Of a DNA stretch of 64,000 nucleotides, positions 43,235 to 52,254 are shown piece after piece. The stretch's first letter is position 1. Every line of letters begins with the position of its first letter. Origin of the DNA: Allobosea sp. Root381 (GTDB taxonomy: Bacteria > Pseudomonadota > Alphaproteobacteria > Rhizobiales > Beijerinckiaceae); the NCBI RefSeq assembly GCF_001429395.1, contig NZ_LMJT01000015.1:1-64000 (forward strand), read 5' to 3'. Under the pieces are notes generated by a model, which did no database searches, was not told the DNA's origin, and saw only the letters and a program-made list of their open reading frames with translations. Made by a program: the position numbers and the translations under genes.

Positions 43235-46009
43235 ATGGATACCTCGCGCCGCGAGTTCATGAAGTGGGTCTCTGCAGGAGGCATCACGCTCAGCTTGTCC
43301 CGGCTGGCAATGGCGGAGCCGATTGCGTTCCCGGAACGCGCGACCTTGCCGGGGCACGGCAAATGGAATCCGGCGGTCGGTGCCGCCGGACGCGTCGACG
43401 GCGTCGCCAAGGTCACGGGATCGAAGCTCTACGCATCGGATTTCCGTGCGTCCGACCTGCCGGGTTGGCCGGCCCGGACCTCGCATGCGCTGCTGGTCCG
43501 CGCACCCGATGCAACACATGTCTATCTCGGCATGGACCTCGCGCGGCTGAGCGGCGCGCTGAGACCGACGGTCATCGTCACCGCGGCCGATCTCGCGGAA
43601 ATCAACACGCGCGTGCCCGCCTTCTACGAAGGCGATCTGTTCTGTCCGGTCGGAAGGACACCTCTGTATCTGGGACAGCCGGTGGCGTTGCTGATCTTCG
43701 AGCAGTTCGATGCCTATGATCGTGCGCGGCTGCTGCTGCGTGACGGCACCTTCGTGCAATTCGGCGAAGAAACCGGCGCGGTGGAGATGCCCAACTACGC
43801 CGCGTTCCGGTTCACGCGCGTCGCTGGCGCAACGCCGGACGCAGCCGACGCCTATTCGCCGATCCTGGCTGGCTGGGTCAGCCCTGGCCGCGTCCAGAGC
43901 ACGGCCTTGCCGGTGTGGTCGTCGCTCGCCCAGAGGTCCGATGCATCTTACAAAGAGGCCGCGGTCCATGGCGACCGGATCCGTGCCGAGATCACGGCAA
44001 GCGAAGCATCCGATCTGGTGCTGAACCGGACCTTCGACACCCAGTCCGTTGATCCGATGTTCCTGGAACCGGAGTGCGGTCTCGGCTGGTACAGCCGGCA
44101 AACCAAGGCGCTCGAACTGGTGCTTGGCGTGCAGTCGCCCTATGAGGCGGCCGAAGCCGTGGCCTACCTGTTCGGCGAAGCGAAAGCCCCTTTCAAGCCC
44201 GGCAATATCAACGCGCAGTTCGCTTATGTCGGCGGCGGCTTCGGCGGCAGGGATCATACGCCGTTCGTTCTGTATGTCGCGCTGGCCTCGATGTTCTTTC
44301 CCGACCGTCCCGTGCGGCTCGCGCATGATCGCTATCAGCAGTTTCAGGGCGGTATCAAGCGCCACGCGATCAATATGAAGTCGCGAATATCGGTCGATCG
44401 CGCGACCGGCAAGATCAAGGCGTTTGCAGCCGATCACGTCCTCGACGGCGGCGGACTGGCCAATTTCTCGCCCAATGTCGCGACGGTCGCCGCGACGGCG
44501 GCAATTGGCATCTATGATGTGCCGAAGGTCGATGTCACGACGGTCGCGACGCATACCCGCGGCGTGACGGCGGGGTCGATGCGCGGCTACGGCACGCTGC
44601 AGACCATGACGGCACTGGAGGTGCTGATCGACGAAGTCGCCACGGCATTGCCGCTCGACCCGATCGATCTTCGGCGGCGCAATGCCCTGAAGCCCGATGG
44701 TCGGACCATGACGGGCAATCCCTACGCCGTCTCCGTGCGCACCACGGAGATACTGGACAAGCTCGAGACGCATCCGATCTGGCAGCAGCGCGCGGTGGAG
44801 AAGGCGAGCGCACCGAACGATGTTCTGGTCGGCACCGGCGTGGCCTGCGTGACCAAGGATTACGGCACTGGCGGCGACTGTTCGAATGGCCGCGTCGAGC
44901 TTAGCCCCGACGGCCGGATCGCCATCTATTGCGACCATGTCGAGATGGGCAACGGCATCGGTACGGCCCTGGCCAATCGCGTCGCGGTGCATCTCGGCGG
45001 CATCGCCGACGAAGTCTCGGTGTCGCGGGTCGACGTGTTCGACGCACTGGAACTGGTGACGTCCGGCGATTCCTACACCATGGACCAGAAGACCCAGGAC
45101 AAGGCCGAGAAGAATCCGCGCTGGGTGCCGGCGATCAGTTCGGCGACCTCGGCTTCGATCGGCGCCCATGTCGGCACCCATGCCGCGGCGGAGGCCGCGC
45201 GGGTGATCTTCCGCTTCGGCCTGTGGCCGGCGGCGCTGGCCTTGTGGGGTGTCGCGCCGCGCGATCCGCGGGCCAGGGATTGGGACAAGGTGCAGTGGGC
45301 GGACGGCCAGCTGACCGTGCCCGGCCTGCCGCCGCTGCCGCTCGCGACACTCGCCGCCACCGTCCATGCGCGCAATCTCGTCTCCGGCGCCATGGCGCAC
45401 GGCTTCTCGCGCTGGGCCTGGTCACGCGCTCGCTTCCCCATCGATGGCGAACAGTACAGTGCCGAGATCGATGGGCTTGCGGTGCGGCGCGGAGCGGGCA
45501 AGTTCAGGCGCATCAATCGCGTGAGCGTGCTGTTTCCACCGACCAGCAACAACCGGATCGGCACGGTCTACACCTCGATGTGCGGCACGGCCGTGCGTGT
45601 CGAGATCGAGAAGGCGACCGGCGCGCTGCGCATCGCCAAGGCCTATAGCGTGTTCGAATGCGGGCAGGCGCTGGTGCCGGAAGTCGTGCTCGGCCAGGCG
45701 CAGGGCGGCTTCGCCATGGGCGTCAGCTACGCCCTGCTGGAAACGCTGCCGCCATTCGAGGACGGGCCCGGCAACGGCCAGTGGAATCTCGGACAATATC
45801 TGGTGGCGCGCGGATCGGATCTGCCGCTGCGCGATATCGAGATCGAGATATTGCCGCCGCTGACGCCGGACGAGGCACCGAAAGGCATGGCCGAGGTGGT
45901 GATGATCCCCGTCGTGCCGGCACTGCTCAACGCCATCCATGACGCCATCGGACATCGCTTCTCCGCGCTGCCGGTCACCCAGGTCATGCTCAAGGGAGTG
46001 CTCGCGTGA
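43235..46009 (+). CDS. Molybdopterin-binding subunit of an exported xanthine dehydrogenase-family (IorB-like) hydroxylase
   Basis: A 924-residue catalytic subunit. It starts MDTSRREFMKWVSAGGITLS, a twin-arginine signal, behind GGGGGGA. Cofactor-contact motifs are present: 'YVGGGFGGRDHTPFV', 'TAGSMRGYGTLQTMTALEVL', and 'VLGQAQGGFAMGVSYALLET'. The catalytic Glu is probably E887 in 'APKGMAEVVMIPVVPALLNA'. The layout (long single chain, Tat signal, separate small [2Fe-2S] subunit, no FAD subunit) matches isoquinoline 1-oxidoreductase / periplasmic aldehyde oxidase types. It should hydroxylate an N-heterocycle or oxidise an aldehyde in the periplasm. An extra segment near residues 640-730 ('AEAARVIFRFGLWPAALALW') is not usual for the family as I know it. 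Confidence 0.9.
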   Translation: MDTSRREFMKWVSAGGITLSLSRLAMAEPIAFPERATLPGHGKWNPAVGAAGRVDGVAKVTGSKLYASDFRASDLPGWPARTSHALLVRAPDATHVYLGMDLARLSGALRPTVIVTAADLAEINTRVPAFYEGDLFCPVGRTPLYLGQPVALLIFEQFDAYDRARLLLRDGTFVQFGEETGAVEMPNYAAFRFTRVAGATPDAADAYSPILAGWVSPGRVQSTALPVWSSLAQRSDASYKEAAVHGDRIRAEITASEASDLVLNRTFDTQSVDPMFLEPECGLGWYSRQTKALELVLGVQSPYEAAEAVAYLFGEAKAPFKPGNINAQFAYVGGGFGGRDHTPFVLYVALASMFFPDRPVRLAHDRYQQFQGGIKRHAINMKSRISVDRATGKIKAFAADHVLDGGGLANFSPNVATVAATAAIGIYDVPKVDVTTVATHTRGVTAGSMRGYGTLQTMTALEVLIDEVATALPLDPIDLRRRNALKPDGRTMTGNPYAVSVRTTEILDKLETHPIWQQRAVEKASAPNDVLVGTGVACVTKDYGTGGDCSNGRVELSPDGRIAIYCDHVEMGNGIGTALANRVAVHLGGIADEVSVSRVDVFDALELVTSGDSYTMDQKTQDKAEKNPRWVPAISSATSASIGAHVGTHAAAEAARVIFRFGLWPAALALWGVAPRDPRARDWDKVQWADGQLTVPGLPPLPLATLAATVHARNLVSGAMAHGFSRWAWSRARFPIDGEQYSAEIDGLAVRRGAGKFRRINRVSVLFPPTSNNRIGTVYTSMCGTAVRVEIEKATGALRIAKAYSVFECGQALVPEVVLGQAQGGFAMGVSYALLETLPPFEDGPGNGQWNLGQYLVARGSDLPLRDIEIEILPPLTPDEAPKGMAEVVMIPVVPALLNAIHDAIGHRFSALPVTQVMLKGVLA

Positions 46010-46536
46010 CGACATTGAGCATCACGATCAACGGGCACGCCCACGCACCCACCGAGGTGCGCGACGATCTCAGCATGAACGACTTCCTGCGCGAGTATCT
46101 CGGGATGACCGGCACCAAGTTCGGCTGCGGCGCCGCGCAGTGCCTGAGCTGTGCCGTCATCGTCGACGAGCCGGACGGCACCAGCCACACCAGCCCGACC
46201 TGCGTGGTCTCGGCTGCGAGCTTTCACGGCAAGGCCATTCGCACCGTCGAGGGGCACGCCAGGAACGGCGAGCTGTCGCCGCTGCAGAAGGCCTTCATCG
46301 CGCATTTCTCGTTCCAGTGCGGTTACTGCACGGCCGGCTTTCTCAACGAAGGCCAGGTGCTGCTCGAGCGCCTGGCGAGGGCGCCGGTGCCGCGAGCGGG
46401 CCTCGAGGAACTCATCGCCGAGGCGCTCGATGGGCATCTCTGCCGCTGCACCGGCTACATCAAATATCATGAGGCCGTCCGCGACGTGATCCTGACCGAT
46501 GCGACGCGCTATCTCATTCAGGAGCAACGCGGATGA
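46006..46536 (+). CDS. [2Fe-2S] subunit of the exported molybdenum hydroxylase (IorA-like)
   Basis: A 176-residue electron-transfer subunit. The plant-type cluster is held by C41, C46, C49 and C66 (FGCGAAQCLSCAVIVD, then TSPTCVV). The second, four-helix domain cluster is held by C105, C108, C146 and C148 (FQCGYCTAGF, HLCRCTGY). All eight ligands are present. It has no signal peptide of its own and likely rides out with the Tat-bearing large subunit. It starts with GTG overlapping the previous stop by four bases, showing tight coupling, and passes electrons from the molybdenum site to the cytochrome encoded next. Confidence 0.93.
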   Translation: MTTLSITINGHAHAPTEVRDDLSMNDFLREYLGMTGTKFGCGAAQCLSCAVIVDEPDGTSHTSPTCVVSAASFHGKAIRTVEGHARNGELSPLQKAFIAHFSFQCGYCTAGFLNEGQVLLERLARAPVPRAGLEELIAEALDGHLCRCTGYIKYHEAVRDVILTDATRYLIQEQRG

Positions 46537-47150
46537 ATGCCGAAAAGCGCGCCAAGGCTCTGGTGATCGTCGCAACGCTCGGCATCAGCATAGTGACGGC
46601 CTATGCGGCGAGCCACGAGCCGTCGAAAGGCCTCGCGACGCCGCAGAGCTTCGATGGCATCGCCGATACCGATGCGCGCTCGGCTGCGATCTTCACCGAA
46701 CTGGGCAAGGTGTTGACGCATCCGCGTTGTGTGAACTGTCATCCCGCTGGCGATCGTCCGCGCCAGGGGGACGCGCGTCGCCTGCACGAGCCGCCGGTCG
46801 TGCGTGGTGCCGACGGGCACGGCACTGAGGCCATGCGTTGCAACTCTTGTCACAAGGACACCAATTTTGATCCCGGCCGCATACCCGGCCATTCGGAGTG
46901 GCATCTCGCGCCGCGCGAAATGGCGTGGGAGGGCAAGACCGTCGCGGAGATCTGCACGCAGATCAAAGACCCAGCGCGCAACGGTGGCCGCAACGTCGAG
47001 GATCTGATCGATCATATCGGCAAGGATACGCTGGTCGGCTGGGCCTGGGCGCCAGGCTACGGCCGCGCGCCTGCACCGGGAACGCAGGCGCAGGCGGGTG
47101 CCTTGGTCGAGGCGTGGGCGAAAAGCGGAGCTGCCTGCCCGAATGGATAG
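46533..47150 (+). CDS. Diheme c-type cytochrome
   Basis: A 205-residue protein with an N-terminal signal or anchor (about residues 8-26, 'ALVIVATLGISIVTAYAA') and two heme c motifs, C66-V-N-C69-H70 and C103-N-S-C106-H107. The ATG overlaps the stop of the [2Fe-2S] subunit (ATGA). The two hemes are only 37 residues apart, so the sequence does not look like two full class I domains. 'LTHPRCVNCHPAGDRPRQGD' and 'RCNSCHKDTNFDPGRIPGHS' hold possible second ligands (His or Met). It should accept electrons from the molybdenum enzyme in the periplasm and pass them to the respiratory chain, replacing the FAD/NAD route of cytoplasmic relatives. Confidence 0.9.
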   Translation: MNAEKRAKALVIVATLGISIVTAYAASHEPSKGLATPQSFDGIADTDARSAAIFTELGKVLTHPRCVNCHPAGDRPRQGDARRLHEPPVVRGADGHGTEAMRCNSCHKDTNFDPGRIPGHSEWHLAPREMAWEGKTVAEICTQIKDPARNGGRNVEDLIDHIGKDTLVGWAWAPGYGRAPAPGTQAQAGALVEAWAKSGAACPNG

Positions 47151-47480
47151 CCCGCTGCAAGCGGTTGGATCGGGCTTCCGGCGGCGTTGTCACGTTAGAT
47201 CACCGGACCGAACGTCGGCGCACAGCTCCGCCAGAAGCGTATCTCGCGACCCCATCACGATTAGCTGCTTATCCGGAAAATCGATACCGAGGCGCGACCG
47301 ATCGCTGCAACAAGCCGAAATTAATAGCAATCACAGTATTTTAGATCGAATCTAAGGGCGGAGCGGCGGGGCGTTGCTTTGGTGGCGCATCGAGCCATCG
47401 CGAGCATCTGCGCAGGTCAGCGCAAAGAACCAGCCCGCGCACGATTGCTATCAAAGGCCCGTTGATAGCGCAGACGGCTC
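47151..47480. other. Convergent intergenic region
   Basis: These 330 bases lie between the cytochrome gene and the convergent BtuD-type gene. I see no gene and no classical terminator. The notable element is the palindrome at 47341-47355; the surrounding 47310-47360 is AT-rich for this genome. Confidence 0.55.
47341..47355. promoter_or_regulatory. Second palindrome TTAGA-N5-TCTAA downstream of the molybdenum hydroxylase operon
   Basis: TTAGATCGAATCTAA is a perfect inverted repeat except for the central base. It shares the arms and the 5-base spacing of the site at 42008-42026. No gene start is close: it lies 190 bases after the cytochrome stop. It could be a second operator used in looping, the promoter of an unseen small RNA, or a mark of the borders of a mobile segment. 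None of these is proven. Confidence 0.45.
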
Positions 47481-48227
47481 TCAGCCGAGGCCCAGCACCC
47501 AATCGCGGTCGACGCGGCGCGGATGCGTCTGCAGACGCAGCTGAAATGCCGCCTCGAATGCCGGCTCGGTCACCATCTCCTGCGCAGGCTTGTCAGCGGT
47601 AACCTTGCCACCGTCGAGCAGGACCAGACGGTCACAGAAGCGCAAAGCAAGATCGAGATCGTGCATCACCACAATGACGAGCGCGCGCCCTGCAGCGGCA
47701 TAGGCTTTCAGCCGTTCCAGCAATGCGAGCCGATGCCGCATATCGAGACTGGCGCCCGGTTCGTCGGCGAGCACGAGAGGTGGTTCGGTCGACAAGGTTG
47801 CGGCGAGCATCGTGCGCGCCCGCTCGCCACCGGAAAGCTGGCTCCAGCGGCGGCGTGCCAGTGGATCGACACCATTGCTTCGAAGTATCTCGTCCAGGGT
47901 CCGTGCGTCGGTGAGGTTGCGATCCCGGCCGAGTGCCACGATCTCCGCGACCGAGTAATCCCAGGCCGGCTCGAACTGTTGCGGGCAGTATCCGCAGATC
48001 GCGCCGCGTTCGCCGGCTTGCCACGCCGCCAGCGGCCGGCCATTCCAGAGCACCTCGCCCCGGCTCGGCCGGCGATAGCCAGCGAGGCAGCGCAGCAATG
48101 TCGACTTCCCCGCGCCGTTGGGGCCGAGAATGCCGACGAGCGCGGGCGCGTCGAAGGACAGGCTTAGACCCTCGAGCAGCGCGGTTTCGCCCGCCTTCAC
48201 GCCTAGATCCCGACATTCGACGCGCAT
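47481..48227 (-). CDS. btuD: Cobalamin-type ABC transporter ATP-binding protein
   Basis: A 248-residue FecE/BtuD-type ATPase. Walker A is GPNGAGKST (about residues 34-42), signature 'LSGGERARTMLAATL', Walker B 'PPLVLADEPGASLD', switch 'VIVVMHDLDLALRFCDR'. The ATG at 48227 overlaps the permease stop by one base. It is the last gene of the operon led by a cobalamin riboswitch, which supports vitamin B12 or a precursor as substrate over siderophores. Confidence 0.87.
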   Translation of the reverse strand: MRVECRDLGVKAGETALLEGLSLSFDAPALVGILGPNGAGKSTLLRCLAGYRRPSRGEVLWNGRPLAAWQAGERGAICGYCPQQFEPAWDYSVAEIVALGRDRNLTDARTLDEILRSNGVDPLARRRWSQLSGGERARTMLAATLSTEPPLVLADEPGASLDMRHRLALLERLKAYAAAGRALVIVVMHDLDLALRFCDRLVLLDGGKVTADKPAQEMVTEPAFEAAFQLRLQTHPRRVDRDWVLGLG

Positions 48228-49210
48228 CACGCCCTGAGCCTCCGCGCCAGCAGCAGCAGGAAAAATGGACCGCCGATCAGCGCGGTGACGAGGCCGAGCG
48301 GAATCTCCGCTGGAGGCAGAACCGCACGGGCGATGCCGTCGCAGACCGCGACGAGCGCGGCCCCGATCAGCGCACTCGCCGGCATCAGGGCGCGATGGCG
48401 CAGGCCGATCCACCAGCGTGCGAGATGCGGCGCGATTAGGCCGATGAAGGCGACCAGGCCTCCGAAGGCCACCGCCGCAGCGACAACTGCGGCGCCGACC
48501 AGTACGGCACGGCGCGCGAAACGGGCGGGGTCGAGGCCGAAGGCGAAGGCCTGTTCGTCGCCGAGGCCGAGCAGATCGAGGCCATGCGCCAGCCGGATCG
48601 CGAAGAGAAGCCCGGCAGCGACGAGCCCCGCCAACAGCAGCAGGCCGGCGAGGTCCGGCGTCTGGATGCCGCCCAGCGTCCAGCTCAGCACGACCTGGAG
48701 GTTCACCGTGTCGTCGGAGAGGGCCAGCATCAGGAAGGACCGGAGCGCACCCAGCATCGCGGCCACCGCGACGCCGGCAAGCAGCAGGCCTGCAGTGTCT
48801 GGGCGGCCGTGCAGGCCCGAGACGACCAGAACGAGCCAGGTCGCACCCCAGGCGCCAAGGAAAGAGAGCGCCGCCAGCGCCGGGCCGCCCGGCAGGCCCA
48901 GCGGCACGAGGAGCGCGATCGTCGCCCCGATCGCGGCTCCACCGGACGCGCCGAGCAGGTAAGGTTCTGCAAGCGGATTACGGAACACGCCCTGGAAGAT
49001 CGCGCCGCCGAGCCCCAGCAGCGCGCCGACAAGGGCCGCGGCGAGCACGCGCGGGATGCGCCAGACCAGCAGCAGCCGGCTTTCCATGTCCTGGGCGCCC
49101 GCAAGCGCGGAGGCGAGCCGGGCAGGGGACGCCCAATCATGCCCGGCGATCGTCGCAAAGAGCAGGGCGGCTGCAAGTGCCGCGGCGAGGAGGAGGAAGC
49201 GGCCCGTCAT
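48227..49210 (-). CDS. btuC: Cobalamin-type ABC transporter permease, FecCD family
   Basis: A 327-residue permease with about ten predicted helices. FecCD features include 'LVWRIPRVLAAALVGALLGL', 'GAIFQGVFRNPLAEPYLLGA' and the cytoplasmic ATPase contact 'AFIGLIAPHLARWWIGLRHR'. It ends in 'LLLLARRLRA'. The ATG at 49210 overlaps the binding-protein stop by four bases. The long open frame upstream of it overlaps the binding-protein gene in another frame and is not coding. Confidence 0.9.
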   Translation of the reverse strand: MTGRFLLLAAALAAALLFATIAGHDWASPARLASALAGAQDMESRLLLVWRIPRVLAAALVGALLGLGGAIFQGVFRNPLAEPYLLGASGGAAIGATIALLVPLGLPGGPALAALSFLGAWGATWLVLVVSGLHGRPDTAGLLLAGVAVAAMLGALRSFLMLALSDDTVNLQVVLSWTLGGIQTPDLAGLLLLAGLVAAGLLFAIRLAHGLDLLGLGDEQAFAFGLDPARFARRAVLVGAAVVAAAVAFGGLVAFIGLIAPHLARWWIGLRHRALMPASALIGAALVAVCDGIARAVLPPAEIPLGLVTALIGGPFFLLLLARRLRA

Positions 49211-50082
49211 GAGGTGCTCGCCCGCAGCCGCGCAGCGAGCTTCTCGATGCCATCGACCGTGCGCGGTCCCGGAATCAGGAATTCTGCCCGCGCGACCGTG
49301 TAGGCCCGCCCTTCGCGCACGGCGCGCGCCAGCCGCCAGCCCGGCTGCGCCACCATCGCATCGAGGTCCGCCTGCGAACCGGCGAAGAGCAGCACGTCGG
49401 GGTCTGCCGCGATGATCGCTTCCGGCGATACATGGGCGACGATGCCGCGCTCCAGCGCGTGCCGCCCGCCGGCCCTGACGATGGCGTCGCCGGTATAGGT
49501 GTCGGCCCGGGCGATCAGGACCAGGCCGTTGCCGAGCTTGCCGGTGATCATGACGATGCGTTTTCGGCTTGCCGGTGCCCGGCCTGCCACCGCAGCCAAC
49601 CGGGCCTCGAGCGCCGCCGCGACCGTCTCGCCGCGCTCCGGCTCGCCGGTCGCCTTCCCGACGAGACGGAGATTGTCCATCACTTCGGTTACGCTGCGGG
49701 CGAGCAGGACCATGACCGGCACGCCGAGCCGCGTCATCGGGTCGATGAGCTGGTGCATGGCCTGCCTTGCCGGTGTGACGATCAGCAGGTCCGGGCGTTG
49801 CGCCACGACGGCGTCCACCGAGAAGCCGAGCCGGCCGCCGATCTGCGGCTTCTGGGTCATTTCGGGGGGGAAGCGCGTATAGGCCTCGACCCCGACGATG
49901 CGATCGACCAGGCCGAGTGCCGTCACCAGCTCGGTGTTCGAGGCGAAGATCGGCACGATGCGCTGCGGCGTACGCGCGATCTCGACCGTCCGGCCGACCG
50001 CGTCGGTCAGCCGGATCGGCTCGGCGCTCGCCGGGGCGGCGAGGCCGAGCAGGCCGGCCAGGATGAGCGCGCGGCGCAGCAC
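49207..50082 (-). CDS. btuF: Periplasmic cobalamin-binding protein, BtuF type
   Basis: A 291-residue exported protein with signal peptide MLRRALILAGLLGLAAPASA. The mature protein opens 'EPIRLTDAVGRTVEIARTPQ' and contains 'RIVPIFASNTELVTALGLVD' and 'VDAVVAQRPDLLIVTPARQA', the pattern of class III (BtuF/FepB) binding proteins with two lobes joined by a rigid helix. It lies directly after the TonB-dependent receptor gene and couples to the permease by a 4-base overlap. Ligand assignment relies on the riboswitch. Confidence 0.88.
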   Translation of the reverse strand: MLRRALILAGLLGLAAPASAEPIRLTDAVGRTVEIARTPQRIVPIFASNTELVTALGLVDRIVGVEAYTRFPPEMTQKPQIGGRLGFSVDAVVAQRPDLLIVTPARQAMHQLIDPMTRLGVPVMVLLARSVTEVMDNLRLVGKATGEPERGETVAAALEARLAAVAGRAPASRKRIVMITGKLGNGLVLIARADTYTGDAIVRAGGRHALERGIVAHVSPEAIIAADPDVLLFAGSQADLDAMVAQPGWRLARAVREGRAYTVARAEFLIPGPRTVDGIEKLAARLRASTS

Positions 50083-52254
50083 TCAGAAGCGCGCCTGCAG
50101 GCCGGCCTGGAGTTCCAGGCCGGGCATGGAGGTCCCGGTGCCGCCATTGGCGAAGCGGGCATCGAGCTTGTAGGGCCGCTTGTCGGTGCCGATGAAGATC
50201 GGATGGTCGTTCTTGTTGAAGAGGTTGTTGACCAGAGCGAACAGCTTCACCCCCTTGGCGATCTCGACCTCGCCGCGCAGGTTCACCACCCAGAACGGGC
50301 TCTTGCGGTGGATCCAGTCGCGATTGGGCTCGGCGAAGGGGATCAGCAGGTTTTCCTCGGTGTTGTACCACATCGGCCCGTAGAGCACGCCGGATACCTG
50401 CAGCGACCAGGGATATTGCACGCCGCTCTGGCCGAAGCGCGTGCCGATCGCCGCCTGGTATTCGTACATGCGCTCGGGCTTGCGGCTGTTGGCCGTGGCG
50501 GCTGCGCCCTTGTCCTCCATGTCGAAGTTCCAGGCGCCGTTGCCGAAGACCGACCAGCGCCAGGCGGTATTGGTGTATCCGGCAAGCTTCAGGATGTCGG
50601 CATCGAACTGGAGCTCGACGCCCCGCACCACCACATCGGCGGCATTGTTGGCATAGTCGGAGGTGTTGGCGACGCCGGTTCGGGCCCGGGTGATGATGCG
50701 GTCGGAGATGACGTTCTGGAAGATCGCCAGATCCATGCGCCAGCCGTCGCCGGCATAGGCCGCGCCGGCCTCGACCTGCTCGCTGGTCTCGGGCTTCACC
50801 GAAGGATTGCCGAAGATGCGGCCGCCGCCCAGCGTATTGAAGTCGGCGGCGAGCTCGGTCGCGGTCGGCGCGCGGAAGCCGGTTGCATAGCCGACGCGGA
50901 AGGTCAGCCGGTCGGTCGCCTTGAAGGTCGCGCCGGTCGACCAGGTCGTGGCCTGGTAATCGACTTCGCGCGGGCGTTGGGCTGCGAGGTTGGGCGTGTA
51001 TTCGAAGCTCGTGGTGCCGAAGGTGCGGCGCACGCCGGCGCGCAGCGTCAGGCGCTCGTCGAAGAGCTTCTGCGAATCCTCGATATAGAAGGCGTTGACC
51101 GTCTCGGACTGGTTGTTGTCCTGCGGCGAGACCGGGGCCAGCGGGTTGCCGGGCACGCCGATGCGGTCGCGCGTCGAGCGCAGCGTGCTGCGTTCCCAGT
51201 CCCAGCCGGCGAGCAGGTCGTTGCCGGCCCAGAGCGTCATGCTCGGCTGGAAGCGCGTGCCGACGACGTTGAGCTCGCGGCGGTTGTAGTCGGCCGCGGT
51301 GCCCGGCGCCGGCAGGCCGTTGCCACCGCGGATCACCGGCGAGGCCCAGCGGAAACTGTCGACGTCCTGCACGGCATAGCCCTGCAGCATCCAGCGATAC
51401 TGGCCGCCGGGCAGCTGGCCGCGATAGGTCACGTCGAAGGAGTTGTTGTAGCGGTCTTCCTGGCTGATCGTGTTGGCGCCGGAGCCGCGGAAGCCGACAT
51501 CGTAGATGCCGTCGGTGCGCAGCGTCGCCTCGACGCGATGGTCGGGGTTGATCTGCAGGCCAAGCGCGCCCGCGACGCCGAGCCGCTTCCAGCCGGTATT
51601 GACCATGGTCGAGCCGCCGCGGCCCGAGTGATAGTCGTCGCGCGTGCCGCCGGAGATGCCGGCATAGTAGTCGATGCGGTCATAGAGCCCGCCGGTCTGG
51701 GCCTTGCCCCGCAGCAGCCCCCAGGAGCCGCCGGCGCCCTCGATCATGGTGCCGGGCGCAGTGCGGCCGGTCTTCAAGATGATGTTGATCACGCCGCCGA
51801 TGTTCTGGCTGCCATAGACCACGGAGGAGGGGCCGCGGATGATCTCGATGCGCTCGACATCGGCGGTCGAGAGCTTGGAGAGGTTCGCCGTGCCGGCGCG
51901 CCGGCCGTTCATCAGCACCAGCACCTGGCTGCGGAAGTCCTTGCCCTGGCCGTCGGTGGCGCCGCCGCGGATGTTGATCGACGTCTGGCCCGGCGTCCAC
52001 TGGCTGAAGAAGCCGACGGCGTTCTCCGCGAGGAGATCGGTGACCGACTGCGCGTGGGCGCGGTCGATCTGCGCGGCGTCGAGCACCTGGACGGTACCGG
52101 GAATGCTGCTGCGCGGCTCGGGGCGGCCGGTCGCCGTGACGACAAGCTCGTCGAGCTTGATCTCGGTCTGCGCGGCGGCGGGAAGCGCGAGGAGGCCGAG
52201 GGCCAGGCTCGTGGCGCCGAGGAGGGTGGTCTTGAGGGCGTGGCGGCGGATCAT
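50083..52254 (-). CDS. btuB: TonB-dependent outer-membrane receptor, BtuB-like
   Basis: A 723-residue receptor. The signal peptide is MIRRHALKTTLLGATSLALG, with cleavage near PAAAQ. The TonB box region is 'KLDELVVTATGRPEP'. The plug domain follows ('SVTDLLAENAVGFF', 'INIRGGATDGQGKDFRSQV', 'VERIEIIRGPSSVVYGSQNI') to about residue 170, then a 22-strand barrel to a terminal Phe. I chose the ATG at 52254. It overlaps the methyltransferase-like stop by four bases, and the longer frame is an artefact of that overlap. Riboswitch control marks it as a corrinoid receptor rather than a siderophore receptor. Confidence 0.9.
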   Translation of the reverse strand: MIRRHALKTTLLGATSLALGLLALPAAAQTEIKLDELVVTATGRPEPRSSIPGTVQVLDAAQIDRAHAQSVTDLLAENAVGFFSQWTPGQTSINIRGGATDGQGKDFRSQVLVLMNGRRAGTANLSKLSTADVERIEIIRGPSSVVYGSQNIGGVINIILKTGRTAPGTMIEGAGGSWGLLRGKAQTGGLYDRIDYYAGISGGTRDDYHSGRGGSTMVNTGWKRLGVAGALGLQINPDHRVEATLRTDGIYDVGFRGSGANTISQEDRYNNSFDVTYRGQLPGGQYRWMLQGYAVQDVDSFRWASPVIRGGNGLPAPGTAADYNRRELNVVGTRFQPSMTLWAGNDLLAGWDWERSTLRSTRDRIGVPGNPLAPVSPQDNNQSETVNAFYIEDSQKLFDERLTLRAGVRRTFGTTSFEYTPNLAAQRPREVDYQATTWSTGATFKATDRLTFRVGYATGFRAPTATELAADFNTLGGGRIFGNPSVKPETSEQVEAGAAYAGDGWRMDLAIFQNVISDRIITRARTGVANTSDYANNAADVVVRGVELQFDADILKLAGYTNTAWRWSVFGNGAWNFDMEDKGAAATANSRKPERMYEYQAAIGTRFGQSGVQYPWSLQVSGVLYGPMWYNTEENLLIPFAEPNRDWIHRKSPFWVVNLRGEVEIAKGVKLFALVNNLFNKNDHPIFIGTDKRPYKLDARFANGGTGTSMPGLELQAGLQARF

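Noticed and set aside
43133-45400. Antisense frame of 755 codons over the molybdopterin subunit gene
   Set aside because: The sense strand has complete family motifs and a Tat signal; the antisense protein is Arg/Gly/His-rich with no family resemblance, a common effect of high GC.
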